64,000 bases of DNA, taken from NCBI GenBank assembly GCA_013298665.1, contig JAAFIK010000004.1, positions 115,337 to 179,336 of the forward strand, in the 5' to 3' direction. Shown here piece by piece: positions 43,016 to 52,459 of this stretch; the first letter of the stretch is position 1, and every line of letters begins with the position of its first letter. Both the position numbers and the translations under genes were made by a program. The DNA comes from Chitinophagales bacterium. GTDB lineage: Bacteria > Bacteroidota > Bacteroidia > Chitinophagales > Chitinophagaceae. The notes under the pieces were generated by a model, which was given only the letters and a program-made list of their open reading frames with translations, searched no databases and was not told the DNA's origin.

Positions 43016-43882
43016 TTATTTACGCCCCTCACCTGCCGCGACGCCTGGCTGTTCCGGCACCAGCAACCTGGCCATCACCGGCCGGAACCGGAGATTGCCG
43101 CTGGCAAATTTTTCATAATTGTGGTAAATCACATTGAGTGCAATAAAATTCATGACATAATTACGGGTTTCGGCAGGCAGCAGGTCTTTGATATCCCAGA
43201 AACCAGGATTGACCTTACCACAACGCTCCATAGCATTCCATACATTGCCGATGCCCCAATTATAGCTGGCAACAATCAGCAGCCAGTTGTTGCCAAGGTT
43301 ACGGGTGCGGTCTTTCAGGTACCGGGCGGCGGCAAAAGTGGATTTATTAAAATTACGGCGCTCGTCTTTAAGGGCAGCTTTCCGGAGTTTGGCAAGGCTG
43401 TCGGGACTGAGTTTGAGCATCTGTTTCCTGGTTTCAGCATCAGGCTGGGGTACGATCTTCAGGCCATATTCCTTAGCCACATCATCCATAAACTGCCAGT
43501 AGCCTACAGCTCCGGCAGAAGATACCGCATTAGCGTTGAACCCGCTCTCCAGCGCCAGCAATACCCTCAACTCGGCGGGCAGGTTGCAACGTTTCAGCAC
43601 TTTGGTAACCTTATCAAAAAAACGCTTTCCCCGTTTATACGTGCGTACAAGGTAATCGTGGCGTTTTTCCGCAAACTTTTCGATATAGGCAATCGCGGTC
43701 TCACTATTATCCGAAAGATCAATCACTTCAGGGAAAACCACATTCGGCGCAAGCGACATATAACCATCAACCGGATCCGTGGCGGCTGCCATTACAGTCT
43801 TTTTTGAGGTGTCGGTGAAAGCTGTGGCCTGAAGGGCCATACCCAATGTAAGTATTGCCAATGCAACGATCGATTTCAGCAT
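43016..43882 (-). CDS. Lytic transglycosylase (SLT domain)
   Basis: 288 residues with a signal peptide ending near residue 22 (LQATA). A helical linker (50-95) leads into the lysozyme-like SLT domain: LPAELRVLLALESGFNANAVSSAGAVGYWQFM, in which Glu112 of ALESGFN is the catalytic acid and GAVGYWQF the family signature. NWLLIVASYNWGIGNVWNAM and ETRNYVMNFIALNVIYHNY follow. This is MltD-like without LysM repeats. It cleaves the peptidoglycan glycan strand in the periplasm. Monocistronic. Confidence 0.92.
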   Translation of the reverse strand: MLKSIVALAILTLGMALQATAFTDTSKKTVMAAATDPVDGYMSLAPNVVFPEVIDLSDNSETAIAYIEKFAEKRHDYLVRTYKRGKRFFDKVTKVLKRCNLPAELRVLLALESGFNANAVSSAGAVGYWQFMDDVAKEYGLKIVPQPDAETRKQMLKLSPDSLAKLRKAALKDERRNFNKSTFAAARYLKDRTRNLGNNWLLIVASYNWGIGNVWNAMERCGKVNPGFWDIKDLLPAETRNYVMNFIALNVIYHNYEKFASGNLRFRPVMARLLVPEQPGVAAGEGRK

Positions 43883-44084
43883 ATTGGATTATGTTTGTTT
43901 ATATGCTCCGCTGCACACAGCGCATTGCCGTTGCGGGAGCAAACCTCCCTAACGAAAATCGTACCAGAATATTGCCTCGCTGATGGATCGAAAATGCCCG
44001 TCAGGGTGTAGATTGCGGTCATTATTACAAAAAACCATGTGCAAATCCACTCTAGCTGAATCTCAGACCCATAAACCAGTAGTC

Positions 44085-45965
44085 ATGAAGTATTTTATCC
44101 TCACCCTTTTGCTGTATGCCGCCATTTATTGCCGGGCACAATCCACCTATGGTCTTACTGATGGCAGATCCAGCGGGTATGTATGTGGTGAATATACCAG
44201 GTTACTGGCGCAAAAACCAAGGGAAGTGTTGTTTGGCATCCACATCAATAACCTGCATGAAGTGTTTTTCTCGATCACCAGCAGGGAATGGTTTGACAAA
44301 CTCTTTACGGGCAGCGAGGATGGTGTAGCGGTGGATCTGGTGGCAAAAGATCAGTATAGTTGTGGCAAACAACCACCCAAAAACAATATCCCCAAAGGCC
44401 ATTTGCTCAAACCCGTATATCGCAACGCGCTGCTGGCAGGGCTGCCCGAAACAAAAGCAAGCCCGATATATATAAAGGTGGGCGTATTGCCCGAAAAACT
44501 GTACAACAAAGAACTGGAAGGTAACCTTATACTCGTTAAAAATGGGGTGATCTGTTTTTATACCTGGTTTACCGATATCGACCGCAGTCTCTGGGATATA
44601 CTGGATATGGGACTTTTTACTGATACCCTCGTAAACAATACCCGCTTTACTACGGAAGATAAAACAACCATCTATACCAATACCTTTACCCAAAAATTCC
44701 GCTTCCTTATCCCCTTCCGGGCAGCAGATGCCATTTATGATGCCGACAGCGTGGCCGCGATGAACAGGATACTGCTGCAACCGGGGCAAAAGATCAAGAA
44801 AATAGATATCCGTGCCTATTCATCGGTGGATGGTTCCGAAGAAGTCAATATTGCCCTGCAGCAGAAGCGTGCAGCAGTAATGGTAAAACTGATGCAGCGC
44901 ATGGCCGGCAACAAGGTCGTCACCACTGTAAATGCTCATGCAAACTGGCTGGACTTTGATGATGACCTCCGCAACGGCCCCTATCATTACCTCACTAAGC
45001 TGCCGCATGCAGAGGTTCGTAAGGCATTAAAAGACAGAAATCTCCTGACCCGGCTTGAAAAATACCTTACCCGTCACCGGAAAGCTGTGATTACCGTGTA
45101 TGTAGATCAGAAAAAAACAACAGCACTAACCGATAGTACGGTCATCCTGCGTTCCTTCAGGGATGCCATTGCCCGGAAAGATACCGGCAGCGCACAATCA
45201 CTGCTGCAGGAAGTATATGAGCGGATCGCAGACAACAGTCTGCCCGCTGTTTTCCTCAACCAGCTTGAAATTCCGGGGGAGCGGTCTTACAGCGGTTTAC
45301 TGGCAGATGAAGCTGTATATAAATACCTGCTTCGCCTGACCAATGCAGAAGAGGCACTTGATGAACTCCGTAAACTGCGCGCACGCGACAGCATAAATGG
45401 TAAGATCAACTACAACATCTGCGCCCTCAGCCTCCGCCAGTGGAAACTTGATACAGGCTACCTCAAACCCGCTATACTGCTCAGCAACATCCGTAAACTG
45501 GAACAGCAGGGCATACATCCTTCCTTAGTAAGGCGTATGCTTGTCAATTTCCATATCCTGCTTTGTGAGTACTATACGGCCAAATCACTTTACGCAGCAA
45601 AAGACAGCGCGCTCACCTTTATCCGCAACAATTATGCGGGTTTGCAACTGGACGATGAGGGACTGGTGTCCCTGGCCAAATATTTTGAATATTATTCAAA
45701 AGACGAATGGGCAGAACAAGCCCTCGTCAACCGCGCAGGCAGTATTGATGCCGCAGAAAACCTTTTGTTTTATTTTGTTACCCTCCGCATGATCCATACG
45801 GAAAAACCCATTACCGATATGGTATTACGAGCCATTCACAATGCCATGAACATTAATCCTCAACGGTTTTGTACCCTGTTCAACAGTGTAAACAATGGCG
45901 GCTCAAGCTTCCAGTTACTCAACTTCGACCAGCTCCGGGCTTTTTATTGTGAGCGTTGCCAGTAA
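44085..45965 (+). CDS. Secreted protein with OmpA-like domain, unknown function
   Basis: 626 residues from the ATG at 44085, which begins a signal peptide (MKYFILTLLLYAAIYCRAQ). The middle (about 220-300) has the look of an OmpA C-terminal peptidoglycan-associated domain: AMNRILLQPGQKIKKIDIRAYSSVDGSEEVNIALQQKRAAVMVKLM. The last 300 residues are helical, repeat-like (LADEAVYKYLLRLTNAEEALDELRKLRARD and similar), possibly TPR-related. There is no lipobox and no obvious barrel. It may be a periplasmic protein touching peptidoglycan; function not assigned. It converges on polA with a GTAC-repeat palindrome in the 31-base gap. Confidence 0.75.
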   Translation: MKYFILTLLLYAAIYCRAQSTYGLTDGRSSGYVCGEYTRLLAQKPREVLFGIHINNLHEVFFSITSREWFDKLFTGSEDGVAVDLVAKDQYSCGKQPPKNNIPKGHLLKPVYRNALLAGLPETKASPIYIKVGVLPEKLYNKELEGNLILVKNGVICFYTWFTDIDRSLWDILDMGLFTDTLVNNTRFTTEDKTTIYTNTFTQKFRFLIPFRAADAIYDADSVAAMNRILLQPGQKIKKIDIRAYSSVDGSEEVNIALQQKRAAVMVKLMQRMAGNKVVTTVNAHANWLDFDDDLRNGPYHYLTKLPHAEVRKALKDRNLLTRLEKYLTRHRKAVITVYVDQKKTTALTDSTVILRSFRDAIARKDTGSAQSLLQEVYERIADNSLPAVFLNQLEIPGERSYSGLLADEAVYKYLLRLTNAEEALDELRKLRARDSINGKINYNICALSLRQWKLDTGYLKPAILLSNIRKLEQQGIHPSLVRRMLVNFHILLCEYYTAKSLYAAKDSALTFIRNNYAGLQLDDEGLVSLAKYFEYYSKDEWAEQALVNRAGSIDAAENLLFYFVTLRMIHTEKPITDMVLRAIHNAMNINPQRFCTLFNSVNNGGSSFQLLNFDQLRAFYCERCQ

Positions 45966-45967
45966 TA

Positions 45968-45996
45968 AGTACTGAGTACCGGGTACCCAGTACTTC
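45968..45996. repeat. GTACYnn heptad array, copy 1 (intergenic palindrome)
   Basis: Four 7-bp units in a row, GTACTGA, GTACCGG, GTACCCA, GTACTTC, giving an overall imperfect palindrome between two convergent stop codons. Related arrays occur at 63798-63829 and 63948-63991. It could also act as a terminator. Confidence 0.6.
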
Positions 45997-48819
45997 TCAA
46001 TGCGCCTCCAGCCAGTTGTTGCCGAAACCCAGCTCAGCCTCTACCGGTACCCCGTTGGGAAGCTCAAGTGCAGCCCGCATATTGTCCAGGATAACCGGTT
46101 TTACCAGTTCCAGCTCAGCCTTCCATACATCAAAAACCAATTCATCATGTACCTGGAGGATCATGCGTGAACGGAATCCCTTTTCACGGAAAGCAGCATA
46201 AATACGGATCATCGCTAATTTGATCATATCGGCAGCCGTACCCTGTATAGGGCTGTTGATGGCATTGCGCTCGGCAAAACCCCGTACTGTAAAATTGGCA
46301 CTACTGATATCCGGCAGCCAGCGTTTGCGACCCATCAAGGTTTCCACATACCCGTTGGCCCTGGCCAGTGCTACCGTATCATCCATATAGCGGGTAATGC
46401 CGCTGAATTCCTTCTTGTAATTGTCAATAATTTCCTTCGCCTCCGTACGGCTGATGCCAAGGTTATCTGCCAGCCCGAAAGCACCCTGGCCATAAATGAT
46501 CCCGAAGTTGACGCTCTTCGCCTTATAACGCATTTCCTTGGTTACGTCTGCCTCATCCACCCCATATACCTTTGCAGCGGTAGCTGTATGGATGTCTTTA
46601 TGGTGTTTAAACGCATCGCACATATTCGGGTCGCCGCTGATGGCCGCAACGATACGCAACTCGATCTGTGAATAATCGGCGCTTACCAGTACATGCTCAT
46701 TGTCGCGCGGGATAAATGCCTTGCGGATTTCCCGGCCCCGCGCAGTACGTACCGGTATATTCTGCAGGTTGGGGTTGTTGCTCGACAAACGACCCGTAAC
46801 CGCCACTGCCTGTGCATAGGAAGTATGTACACGCCCTGTTTTGGAATTGACCAGCAGCGGCAGTGCATCCACATAGGTCGATTTCAGTTTGGTCAGTTCA
46901 CGGAAGGCAAGGATATCCGCTACAATGGGGTTGGCCGCGGCCAGTTTTGCCAGTACATCTTCGCCGGTGGCATATTGTCCTGTCTTCGTTTTTTTTGCTT
47001 TGGGATCCAGTTGCAATTTGTCAAAAAGTACTTCCCCGAGTTGTTTGGGCGAAGCGAGGTTGAAACGTACACCCGCCTGGCGGTAAACGCTTTCCTCAGC
47101 CGCTTTGGCTTCTCCGTCCAGTACCTTACTGTACTCCTGCAGAAATACTTCGTCAATCCTGATGCCCTCAAACTCCATCCCCGCCAGTACCTTAACCAAT
47201 GGGTTTTCCACTTCAAAAAATACCCGTTCCACATCTTTCTCTTTCAATTGCGGCAGCAGTACCTGCTTGAGCTGAAGGGTGATGTCGGCATCTTCTGCGG
47301 CATATTCTTTTATCTTTTCAAGCTCCACATCCCGCATACTACCCTGCTGTTTTCCCTTCTTACCAATCAGTTCTTCAATATGTACAGGCTCGTAACCGAG
47401 GTATTTTGCACTCAGCAAATCCATCCCCCGTTTACCATCCGGCTCCACTACATAATGGTTGAGCATCGTATCAAAAAGGTTACCCGCCAGTTCATACCCA
47501 TACCATTTAAGCATCAGCAGGTCGTACTTGATGTTTTGCCCGATCCATGTTTTGGTTGTATCTGCAAAAAGCGGTGCAAATTGTTCCAGGATCAGCAGTA
47601 CCCCCTCCCGGTCTGGCGGGCAGGGTATATACCAGGCCTTGCCGGGTGTTACCGCCAGGCTAAGTCCTACCAACTCTGCCTCATTTGCATCAATACCCGT
47701 TGTTTCCGTATCAAAGCAGATTTCGGTGTGGGCAAACAACTCCGCAACCAATGCTGTAATAGCCGCAGCATCCTTTACCAGCAGGTACTCGTGCGGCGTA
47801 TTCGAAATATTTTTACCCGCCGAAAAAGATGGTGCTTCTGCCGGTTCCGCTACAACATCTGCGGAAGCCACAGCAACGGGCTCACCAAAAAGATTAGTCT
47901 GTACCCCTGCTCCTGGTTGCTGAACAGTCGCAGCATCACTTATCACCTCCTCACCAAGCAGGCGCTTACCCAGGCTTTTAAATTCGAGCGCAACAAAAAT
48001 CTCTTTGAGTTTCTCCTTATCCCACTCCTTGAGCCGGAAGTCTTCTTCATGAAACGCAACCGGTACATCGGTGATGATCGTGGCCAGTTTTTTGCTCATG
48101 ATTGCAGCCGCTTTACCCGCCTGTACTTTTTGCCCGAGCGCGCCTTTGATCTGGTCGGCGTGGTCAAGTATGGCCTCAAGCGTATGGTATTCCCTGAGCA
48201 GTTTAGCTGCCGTTTTTTCACCCACCCCCGCTATACCGGGAATATTGTCTACCGCATCTCCCATCAGCCCGAGGATATCGATCACCTGGCTCACGTTGCT
48301 GATGTCCCATTTTTCACAAACCTCCCGGGGGCCGAGGATTTCGAAGTTTCCCCCCTGGTAAGGTGGTTTATAGATTTTGATCTGCTCAGAAACGAGCTGG
48401 CCATAGTCTTTATCCGGGGTCACCATAAAAACTTCATACCCTTCTTTTTCAGCCTGTTTACTAAGTGTGCCGATCACATCGTCGGCCTCATAACCGTCGA
48501 TGGCGATGACGGGAATATTAAACCCTTCGATGATTTTTTTAATGTCAGGCAGGGCCGCGCGAAGGTCTTCCGGCGTTTCCTGCCGGTTGGCCTTATAATC
48601 GGCAAAATCGGTATGCCTTTCTGTAGGTGCAGACGTATCAAAACAGACCGCCATATGCGTAGGCTTCTGGTTATTGATGAGGTCTATCAGTGTATTGGTA
48701 AAACCAAACTGGGCATTGGTATTGCGACCTGCGCTGGTGAGGCGTGGGTTGCGGATGAGTGCATAATAAGCCCTGAACACGAGCGCCAGTGCATCCAGCA
48801 GAAACAGTTTTTTTTGCAT
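45997..48819 (-). CDS. polA: DNA polymerase I
   Basis: 940 residues from the ATG at 48819 (MQKKLFLLDALALVFRAYYA). All three domains are present. The 5'-3' exonuclease (1-290) has LLDALALVFRAYYAL, GYEADDVIGTL, VTPDKDYGQLV and GIAGVGEKTAAKLL. The 3'-5' exonuclease (about 345-520) keeps its acidic ligands in FDTETTG, NIKYDLLML and YAAEDADITL, so proofreading is probably active. The polymerase has VSADYSQIELRI, KSVNFGIIYGQGAFGLA, TLMGRKRWLPDI and LQVHDELVFDV. It serves in Okazaki fragment processing and repair. Monocistronic. Confidence 0.97.
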   Translation of the reverse strand: MQKKLFLLDALALVFRAYYALIRNPRLTSAGRNTNAQFGFTNTLIDLINNQKPTHMAVCFDTSAPTERHTDFADYKANRQETPEDLRAALPDIKKIIEGFNIPVIAIDGYEADDVIGTLSKQAEKEGYEVFMVTPDKDYGQLVSEQIKIYKPPYQGGNFEILGPREVCEKWDISNVSQVIDILGLMGDAVDNIPGIAGVGEKTAAKLLREYHTLEAILDHADQIKGALGQKVQAGKAAAIMSKKLATIITDVPVAFHEEDFRLKEWDKEKLKEIFVALEFKSLGKRLLGEEVISDAATVQQPGAGVQTNLFGEPVAVASADVVAEPAEAPSFSAGKNISNTPHEYLLVKDAAAITALVAELFAHTEICFDTETTGIDANEAELVGLSLAVTPGKAWYIPCPPDREGVLLILEQFAPLFADTTKTWIGQNIKYDLLMLKWYGYELAGNLFDTMLNHYVVEPDGKRGMDLLSAKYLGYEPVHIEELIGKKGKQQGSMRDVELEKIKEYAAEDADITLQLKQVLLPQLKEKDVERVFFEVENPLVKVLAGMEFEGIRIDEVFLQEYSKVLDGEAKAAEESVYRQAGVRFNLASPKQLGEVLFDKLQLDPKAKKTKTGQYATGEDVLAKLAAANPIVADILAFRELTKLKSTYVDALPLLVNSKTGRVHTSYAQAVAVTGRLSSNNPNLQNIPVRTARGREIRKAFIPRDNEHVLVSADYSQIELRIVAAISGDPNMCDAFKHHKDIHTATAAKVYGVDEADVTKEMRYKAKSVNFGIIYGQGAFGLADNLGISRTEAKEIIDNYKKEFSGITRYMDDTVALARANGYVETLMGRKRWLPDISSANFTVRGFAERNAINSPIQGTAADMIKLAMIRIYAAFREKGFRSRMILQVHDELVFDVWKAELELVKPVILDNMRAALELPNGVPVEAELGFGNNWLEAH

Positions 48820-48878
48820 GGTGTAAATGTAGTACAAATTTTCAGTAGGCACATAATGGCGGCAGACAGAAAATAAGA

Positions 48879-48903
48879 GGAGCCGCCCTTTACAGACGGC
48901 TCC
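48879..48903 (-). terminator. Terminator behind the small lipoprotein gene
   Basis: 7-bp stem GGAGCCG/CGGCTCC with an 11-base loop followed on the minus strand by TCTTATTTTC, 26 bases behind the stop at 48930. Confidence 0.65.
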
Positions 48904-48929
48904 CCGTTTTGGCCATAATTTAACCTGGC

Positions 48930-49349
48930 TTACAGTATTGTAATGGTAAGTACTTCGCTGCTCGCATTACCTTCTCCCTGCAAATTGATGGTGGTATTAT
49001 CCACTGCATTGATGCGCCAGGAATCGTTGATGTTGTTCAATACAGGATCGGCGCTGCCGAAATTGATCGATACCCGTTTGGTGATGTTGTCTTCATACCA
49101 GTTTCCGGTGGTCACGACACCATTTTTCGTGGCTTTGATTTCGCCATTGCCGTTGAAAGAAAACGTGTAGCCTGCAAAATCATTTGTTTTGTCATTGGCG
49201 GCATCCATATAAAGGTTAACGCGCCAGCTCCCTTTGGTTACCACGGGCGTTACTGTCCGGCTGGCGGTATAATCTTCAACATTGGCACAAGCCGCAAAAT
49301 AAAGGATGATGGTTGCTTTTAATGCAACAAGGAGTAATGGTTTTCTCAT
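48930..49349 (-). CDS. Hypothetical lipoprotein
   Basis: 139 residues. A signal sequence ends in a lipobox (YFAACANVED, Cys21). The remainder is beta-rich (GSWRVNLYMDAANDKTNDFAGYTFSFNGNGEIKATKNGVVTTGNWYEDN), resembling the lipocalin-like small lipoproteins common in Bacteroidota, with the WRVNLYxD...FAGYTFSFNxNGxIxA..NG...GxW pattern. Function unknown. Monocistronic with its own terminator. Confidence 0.8.
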   Translation of the reverse strand: MRKPLLLVALKATIILYFAACANVEDYTASRTVTPVVTKGSWRVNLYMDAANDKTNDFAGYTFSFNGNGEIKATKNGVVTTGNWYEDNITKRVSINFGSADPVLNNINDSWRINAVDNTTINLQGEGNASSEVLTITIL

Positions 49350-49440
49350 AACAGAGGATTTTAGAGTTTAACAATTCAGCTATTATAACTGAAAAAATGG
49401 CAGATTATTGTGGTACCGGCAGAAAGAAAATAATAGCCTT

Positions 49441-49518
49441 GTTCCGGATATGAGGTACAAGATTTGAGATTCAAGATGCAGGTATCAGGACAGAACCCCT
49501 CCTGATACCTGCATCTTA
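49441..49518. repeat. Dispersed intergenic repeat, copy A, with 18-bp palindrome
   Basis: Contains perfect 18-base arms (AAGATGCAGGTATCAGGA at 49473-49490 and its complement at 49501-49518) around a 10-base loop. Read on the minus strand it shares ordered blocks with the repeat at 56191-56298: GGGTTCTGTC, TGATAC, TCTTG, CTCATATC and GGAA. Confidence 0.65.
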
Positions 49519-49534
49519 TTATCCTGCTACTGTT

Positions 49535-49582
49535 TAATATAACAACCCCCCACAGGTACACTGCGGGGGGTTGTTATATTAA
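49535..49582 (-). terminator. Terminator of the PKD-domain secreted protein gene
   Basis: A very long stem: 18 perfectly paired bases (arms TTAATATAACAACCCCCC and its complement) plus three more pairs, located 14 bases behind the stop at 49596. The symmetric ends could let it work in both directions. Confidence 0.8.
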
Positions 49583-49595
49583 GATAAGGTAAATA

Positions 49596-52325
49596 TTACA
49601 GCTTCTGGAACTTGGCATAGCAGGTTTTGCTGCCATACACCAGTTTGATCGTGTAAAAACCCGGCACAAGGTCACCCACATTCAGGCTCACCACATTGCC
49701 GCCCGCTACACCCTGCTGCTGCTTCTGCTTCACCAGCACATTCTGCGCATTATACACATACGCATTAATCAACTGTGGCTGTGTAAGCTGCACATTTACA
49801 TTCACCACATTCTGCGTTGGGTTGGGGTAGGCACTCAGGATACACTGCTGCGGTGGCACCTGCGTAATCGAAATGTTCTGGCAGTACTCCTTGATACAGC
49901 CACCGAGCGTAACCGCCCGCAGACATACCCGGTAAGTACCTGTATCTGAAAACACATATACAGGATTGTTCTGGTAAAGCACCACTGAAGGCGTACCCGC
50001 ACCCGAAGGCACCCGTGTAATTGTCCATTTCTGCTGCATAATCGGGAAATTCGAAATGGCGTAGAAATAAACCTTATTGGGCATAAACGGATCGCGCTGC
50101 GATACATAGCTCACCCGTACACTGTCGCAGATCAACTGTGGTAATACCGTGATCAGTTTACAGCTTGTAGCCACACAATTCGTGTTGCGGAACACTGTCA
50201 GGCAAACCGAATACGTACCCGGCTGTACAAACTGGTGTACTGGTGTCATTGCCTGGCTGCCCGTGCCATCACCAAAAGTCCAGGTATATGTATAGGCGGG
50301 GTTCTGATAGGCCGGGAAAAACTGGTAAGCCGTACCCCCATTGTTCAGCCGTACAAAGCTGTAGTTGGCCAACTGGTTGCAGGCTGGCGGCGGCGTGGCT
50401 ACCACAATCGTATCGCACTTGCTGCGCACACAGGTATTGTTCACCTGTATCGTCAGGCACACAATATAGCGACCCGTCTGTGCATATTCATGGGTGGCAT
50501 TCCAGGTAGTGGCAGAGGAGCCATCCCCAAAAGTCCACTTCGCCGTAGCACCCGCAGGAGCCGTTGTGGTATTGGTGAAATAGATCTTGCGCGCGTTGGC
50601 AGTATCTGAGCGCCAGGTAAACCTTGGCTCAATTGTACAGGGGGGTGCCTGTACCACGACTACTTTACAGATTTCACGTACACAGGGACTGCTGTTTGGC
50701 GCATTACTGTTTTTCCTGATGCGCAGACAAACGGTATAAACACCAGGCTGGCTGTAAACATGCACAGGGTTAAGATCAGCCGAGGTAGTACCATCGCCGA
50801 AAGTCCAGCGGATCGAATCTCCGGCCGCTACCGGTGTACTCAGGTTCGTAAACCTGATCTTGTTTACCTGACCGGAATCCGGCGTCCAACTGAAGTTTAC
50901 ATTCAGGTTACAGGGCGGCGTAACCACAATGCTCTGGCAGTACTCACGTACGCAGGGTGTGGTTGAGCCCGGTACCACACGCTTGATGCGCAGACACACG
51001 GTATATACACCGGGTTGTCCGTAAATATGGGTAGGGTTGAGATCGGCTGAGGTATTACCATCACCAAAGGTCCAGCGGATCGAATCACCGGGTTGTATAT
51101 TAACCGAGCCATTGGTAAAGTAAATTTTATTGTACAACACGGTGTCTGGACGCGAAGTAAAGAAAGCCTGTACATTACAACCCGGATTCGCAATAATCAC
51201 CACCTTACAGATCTCGCTTACGCAGGGTGGTGTACCTGGCGTCGTGTACCGCGATATGCGCAGGCAAACCGTATAGCTGCCCGGTTGTGCATAAGTATGC
51301 GTGGGATTGGCAATACCCGAGCTGGCGGTGCCGTCACCAAAAGTCCAGCGGATCGAATCACCTGCCTGATAATTTACACTGTTGTTGACAAACTGAATCG
51401 TATTCGATTGTTGTGTTGTGCTGTCGGCATGCCAGGTAAAATACGCCTGCAGGTTGCATGGATTCGTATTCACCACCGTTACAGGCATACACACTTCACT
51501 TACACAGGGTACCCCACCCGCAGGTGTTGGTTTTTTAACCCGCAGGCAAACAGTATAATTGCCCGGCTGGCTGTATACATGATCAGGATTGACACTGGTG
51601 GAGCTGCTGCCGTCGCCAAATGTCCAGCGGATCGAATCACCCGGCTGGTAGTTTACCGTGGTATTACTGAAATAAAGCTTATTCTGCTGGAGACTGTCTG
51701 CATGCCATATAAAGGCAGCCTGCAGGTTGCAGCCCGAAGGCAATTGTACCTGCACCATTTTACAGGTATCATCTGCACAGTTGTTCACGGTATCCATCGC
51801 CGTCAGGCATACCGTATAAGCACCCGAAACAACATAAATGTGTGTGGGGTTGCGCTCGTTGGAGAAACTGCCATCGCCAAAATTCCATTGTACCTTGTTG
51901 ACATTGGCCGTTGGAGTCGATAAATTGGTAAAATACACTTTCCCGGTCTGAACCGAATCCCGCACAAAGCTGAAATTGGCGTGGATATTACAGGCCGTGG
52001 TGGTTACTATTTTAGTTACCGTATCACTACAGGTAACCGCACCATTCGGACTGAGCCGCTGAAAAATATGCTTTACTGTGTAAGTGGCCGATACATTCGG
52101 GTACTGGTGCACCGGAGCCGGGAGGTTAGATACTGTACTGCCATCGCCAAAATTCCATTGGTGGCGGCTGATCAGGGAATCACCAACCAGGGCTGGTGAA
52201 AAGTAAACCACGGTACCCGATACCTGGAAACCAAACCCTGCATTGCAGGTGGTTCCGGTTTGGGCCAGCGTGGTCTGCGTGAGTGTTGCCCAGAAGACAA
52301 GCAACAGTGTAAATAATTTTTTCAT
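49596..52325 (-). CDS. Secreted multi-PKD-domain protein with T9SS sorting domain
   Basis: 909 residues. A signal peptide (to TLAQ, about 22) is followed by eight PKD domains, each marked by W(N/T)FGDG, and a ninth degenerate unit (QKWTITRVPSG ... YVFSDTGTYRVCLRA). Most units also carry a fixed cysteine pair: one in TVCLR and one in PCVxExC near the end, suggesting a disulfide per unit. The last 75 residues (CILSAYPNPTQNVVNVNVQL ... LVPGFYTIKLVYGSKTCYAKFQKL) are a type A sorting domain for type IX secretion. The units at 50.6-51.7 kb are nearly identical in DNA, pointing to recent duplication or recombination. PKD domains usually mediate binding or adhesion. Confidence 0.92.
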   Translation of the reverse strand: MKKLFTLLLVFWATLTQTTLAQTGTTCNAGFGFQVSGTVVYFSPALVGDSLISRHQWNFGDGSTVSNLPAPVHQYPNVSATYTVKHIFQRLSPNGAVTCSDTVTKIVTTTACNIHANFSFVRDSVQTGKVYFTNLSTPTANVNKVQWNFGDGSFSNERNPTHIYVVSGAYTVCLTAMDTVNNCADDTCKMVQVQLPSGCNLQAAFIWHADSLQQNKLYFSNTTVNYQPGDSIRWTFGDGSSSTSVNPDHVYSQPGNYTVCLRVKKPTPAGGVPCVSEVCMPVTVVNTNPCNLQAYFTWHADSTTQQSNTIQFVNNSVNYQAGDSIRWTFGDGTASSGIANPTHTYAQPGSYTVCLRISRYTTPGTPPCVSEICKVVIIANPGCNVQAFFTSRPDTVLYNKIYFTNGSVNIQPGDSIRWTFGDGNTSADLNPTHIYGQPGVYTVCLRIKRVVPGSTTPCVREYCQSIVVTPPCNLNVNFSWTPDSGQVNKIRFTNLSTPVAAGDSIRWTFGDGTTSADLNPVHVYSQPGVYTVCLRIRKNSNAPNSSPCVREICKVVVVQAPPCTIEPRFTWRSDTANARKIYFTNTTTAPAGATAKWTFGDGSSATTWNATHEYAQTGRYIVCLTIQVNNTCVRSKCDTIVVATPPPACNQLANYSFVRLNNGGTAYQFFPAYQNPAYTYTWTFGDGTGSQAMTPVHQFVQPGTYSVCLTVFRNTNCVATSCKLITVLPQLICDSVRVSYVSQRDPFMPNKVYFYAISNFPIMQQKWTITRVPSGAGTPSVVLYQNNPVYVFSDTGTYRVCLRAVTLGGCIKEYCQNISITQVPPQQCILSAYPNPTQNVVNVNVQLTQPQLINAYVYNAQNVLVKQKQQQGVAGGNVVSLNVGDLVPGFYTIKLVYGSKTCYAKFQKL
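50640..51740 (-). repeat. Homogenised PKD repeat units within the secreted protein gene
   Basis: The identical 17-mer GTCCAGCGGATCGAATC (plus-strand reading) begins at 50803, 51070, 51343 and 51622, spacings 267, 273 and 279 bases (89, 91, 93 codons), each encoding the DSIRWT junction before FGDG. Confidence 0.8.
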
Positions 52326-52459
52326 CGTTCTGAATTTTTAATAAAGGTGAAAACTGGTTTTTAATAGTATATATGGAAAGAGATACCGGCATGTTTCATT
52401 TCGTTGCCCGGCAAACTATTTTTTTTACCCCGCAGTATATTTCTGTATCGATCCGGGCA

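Noticed and set aside
46693..48876. A 727-codon plus-strand open frame opposite polA
   Set aside because: It is fully antisense to the complete, well-conserved DNA polymerase I gene and its translation has no domain or signal. It is an artefact of codon bias.
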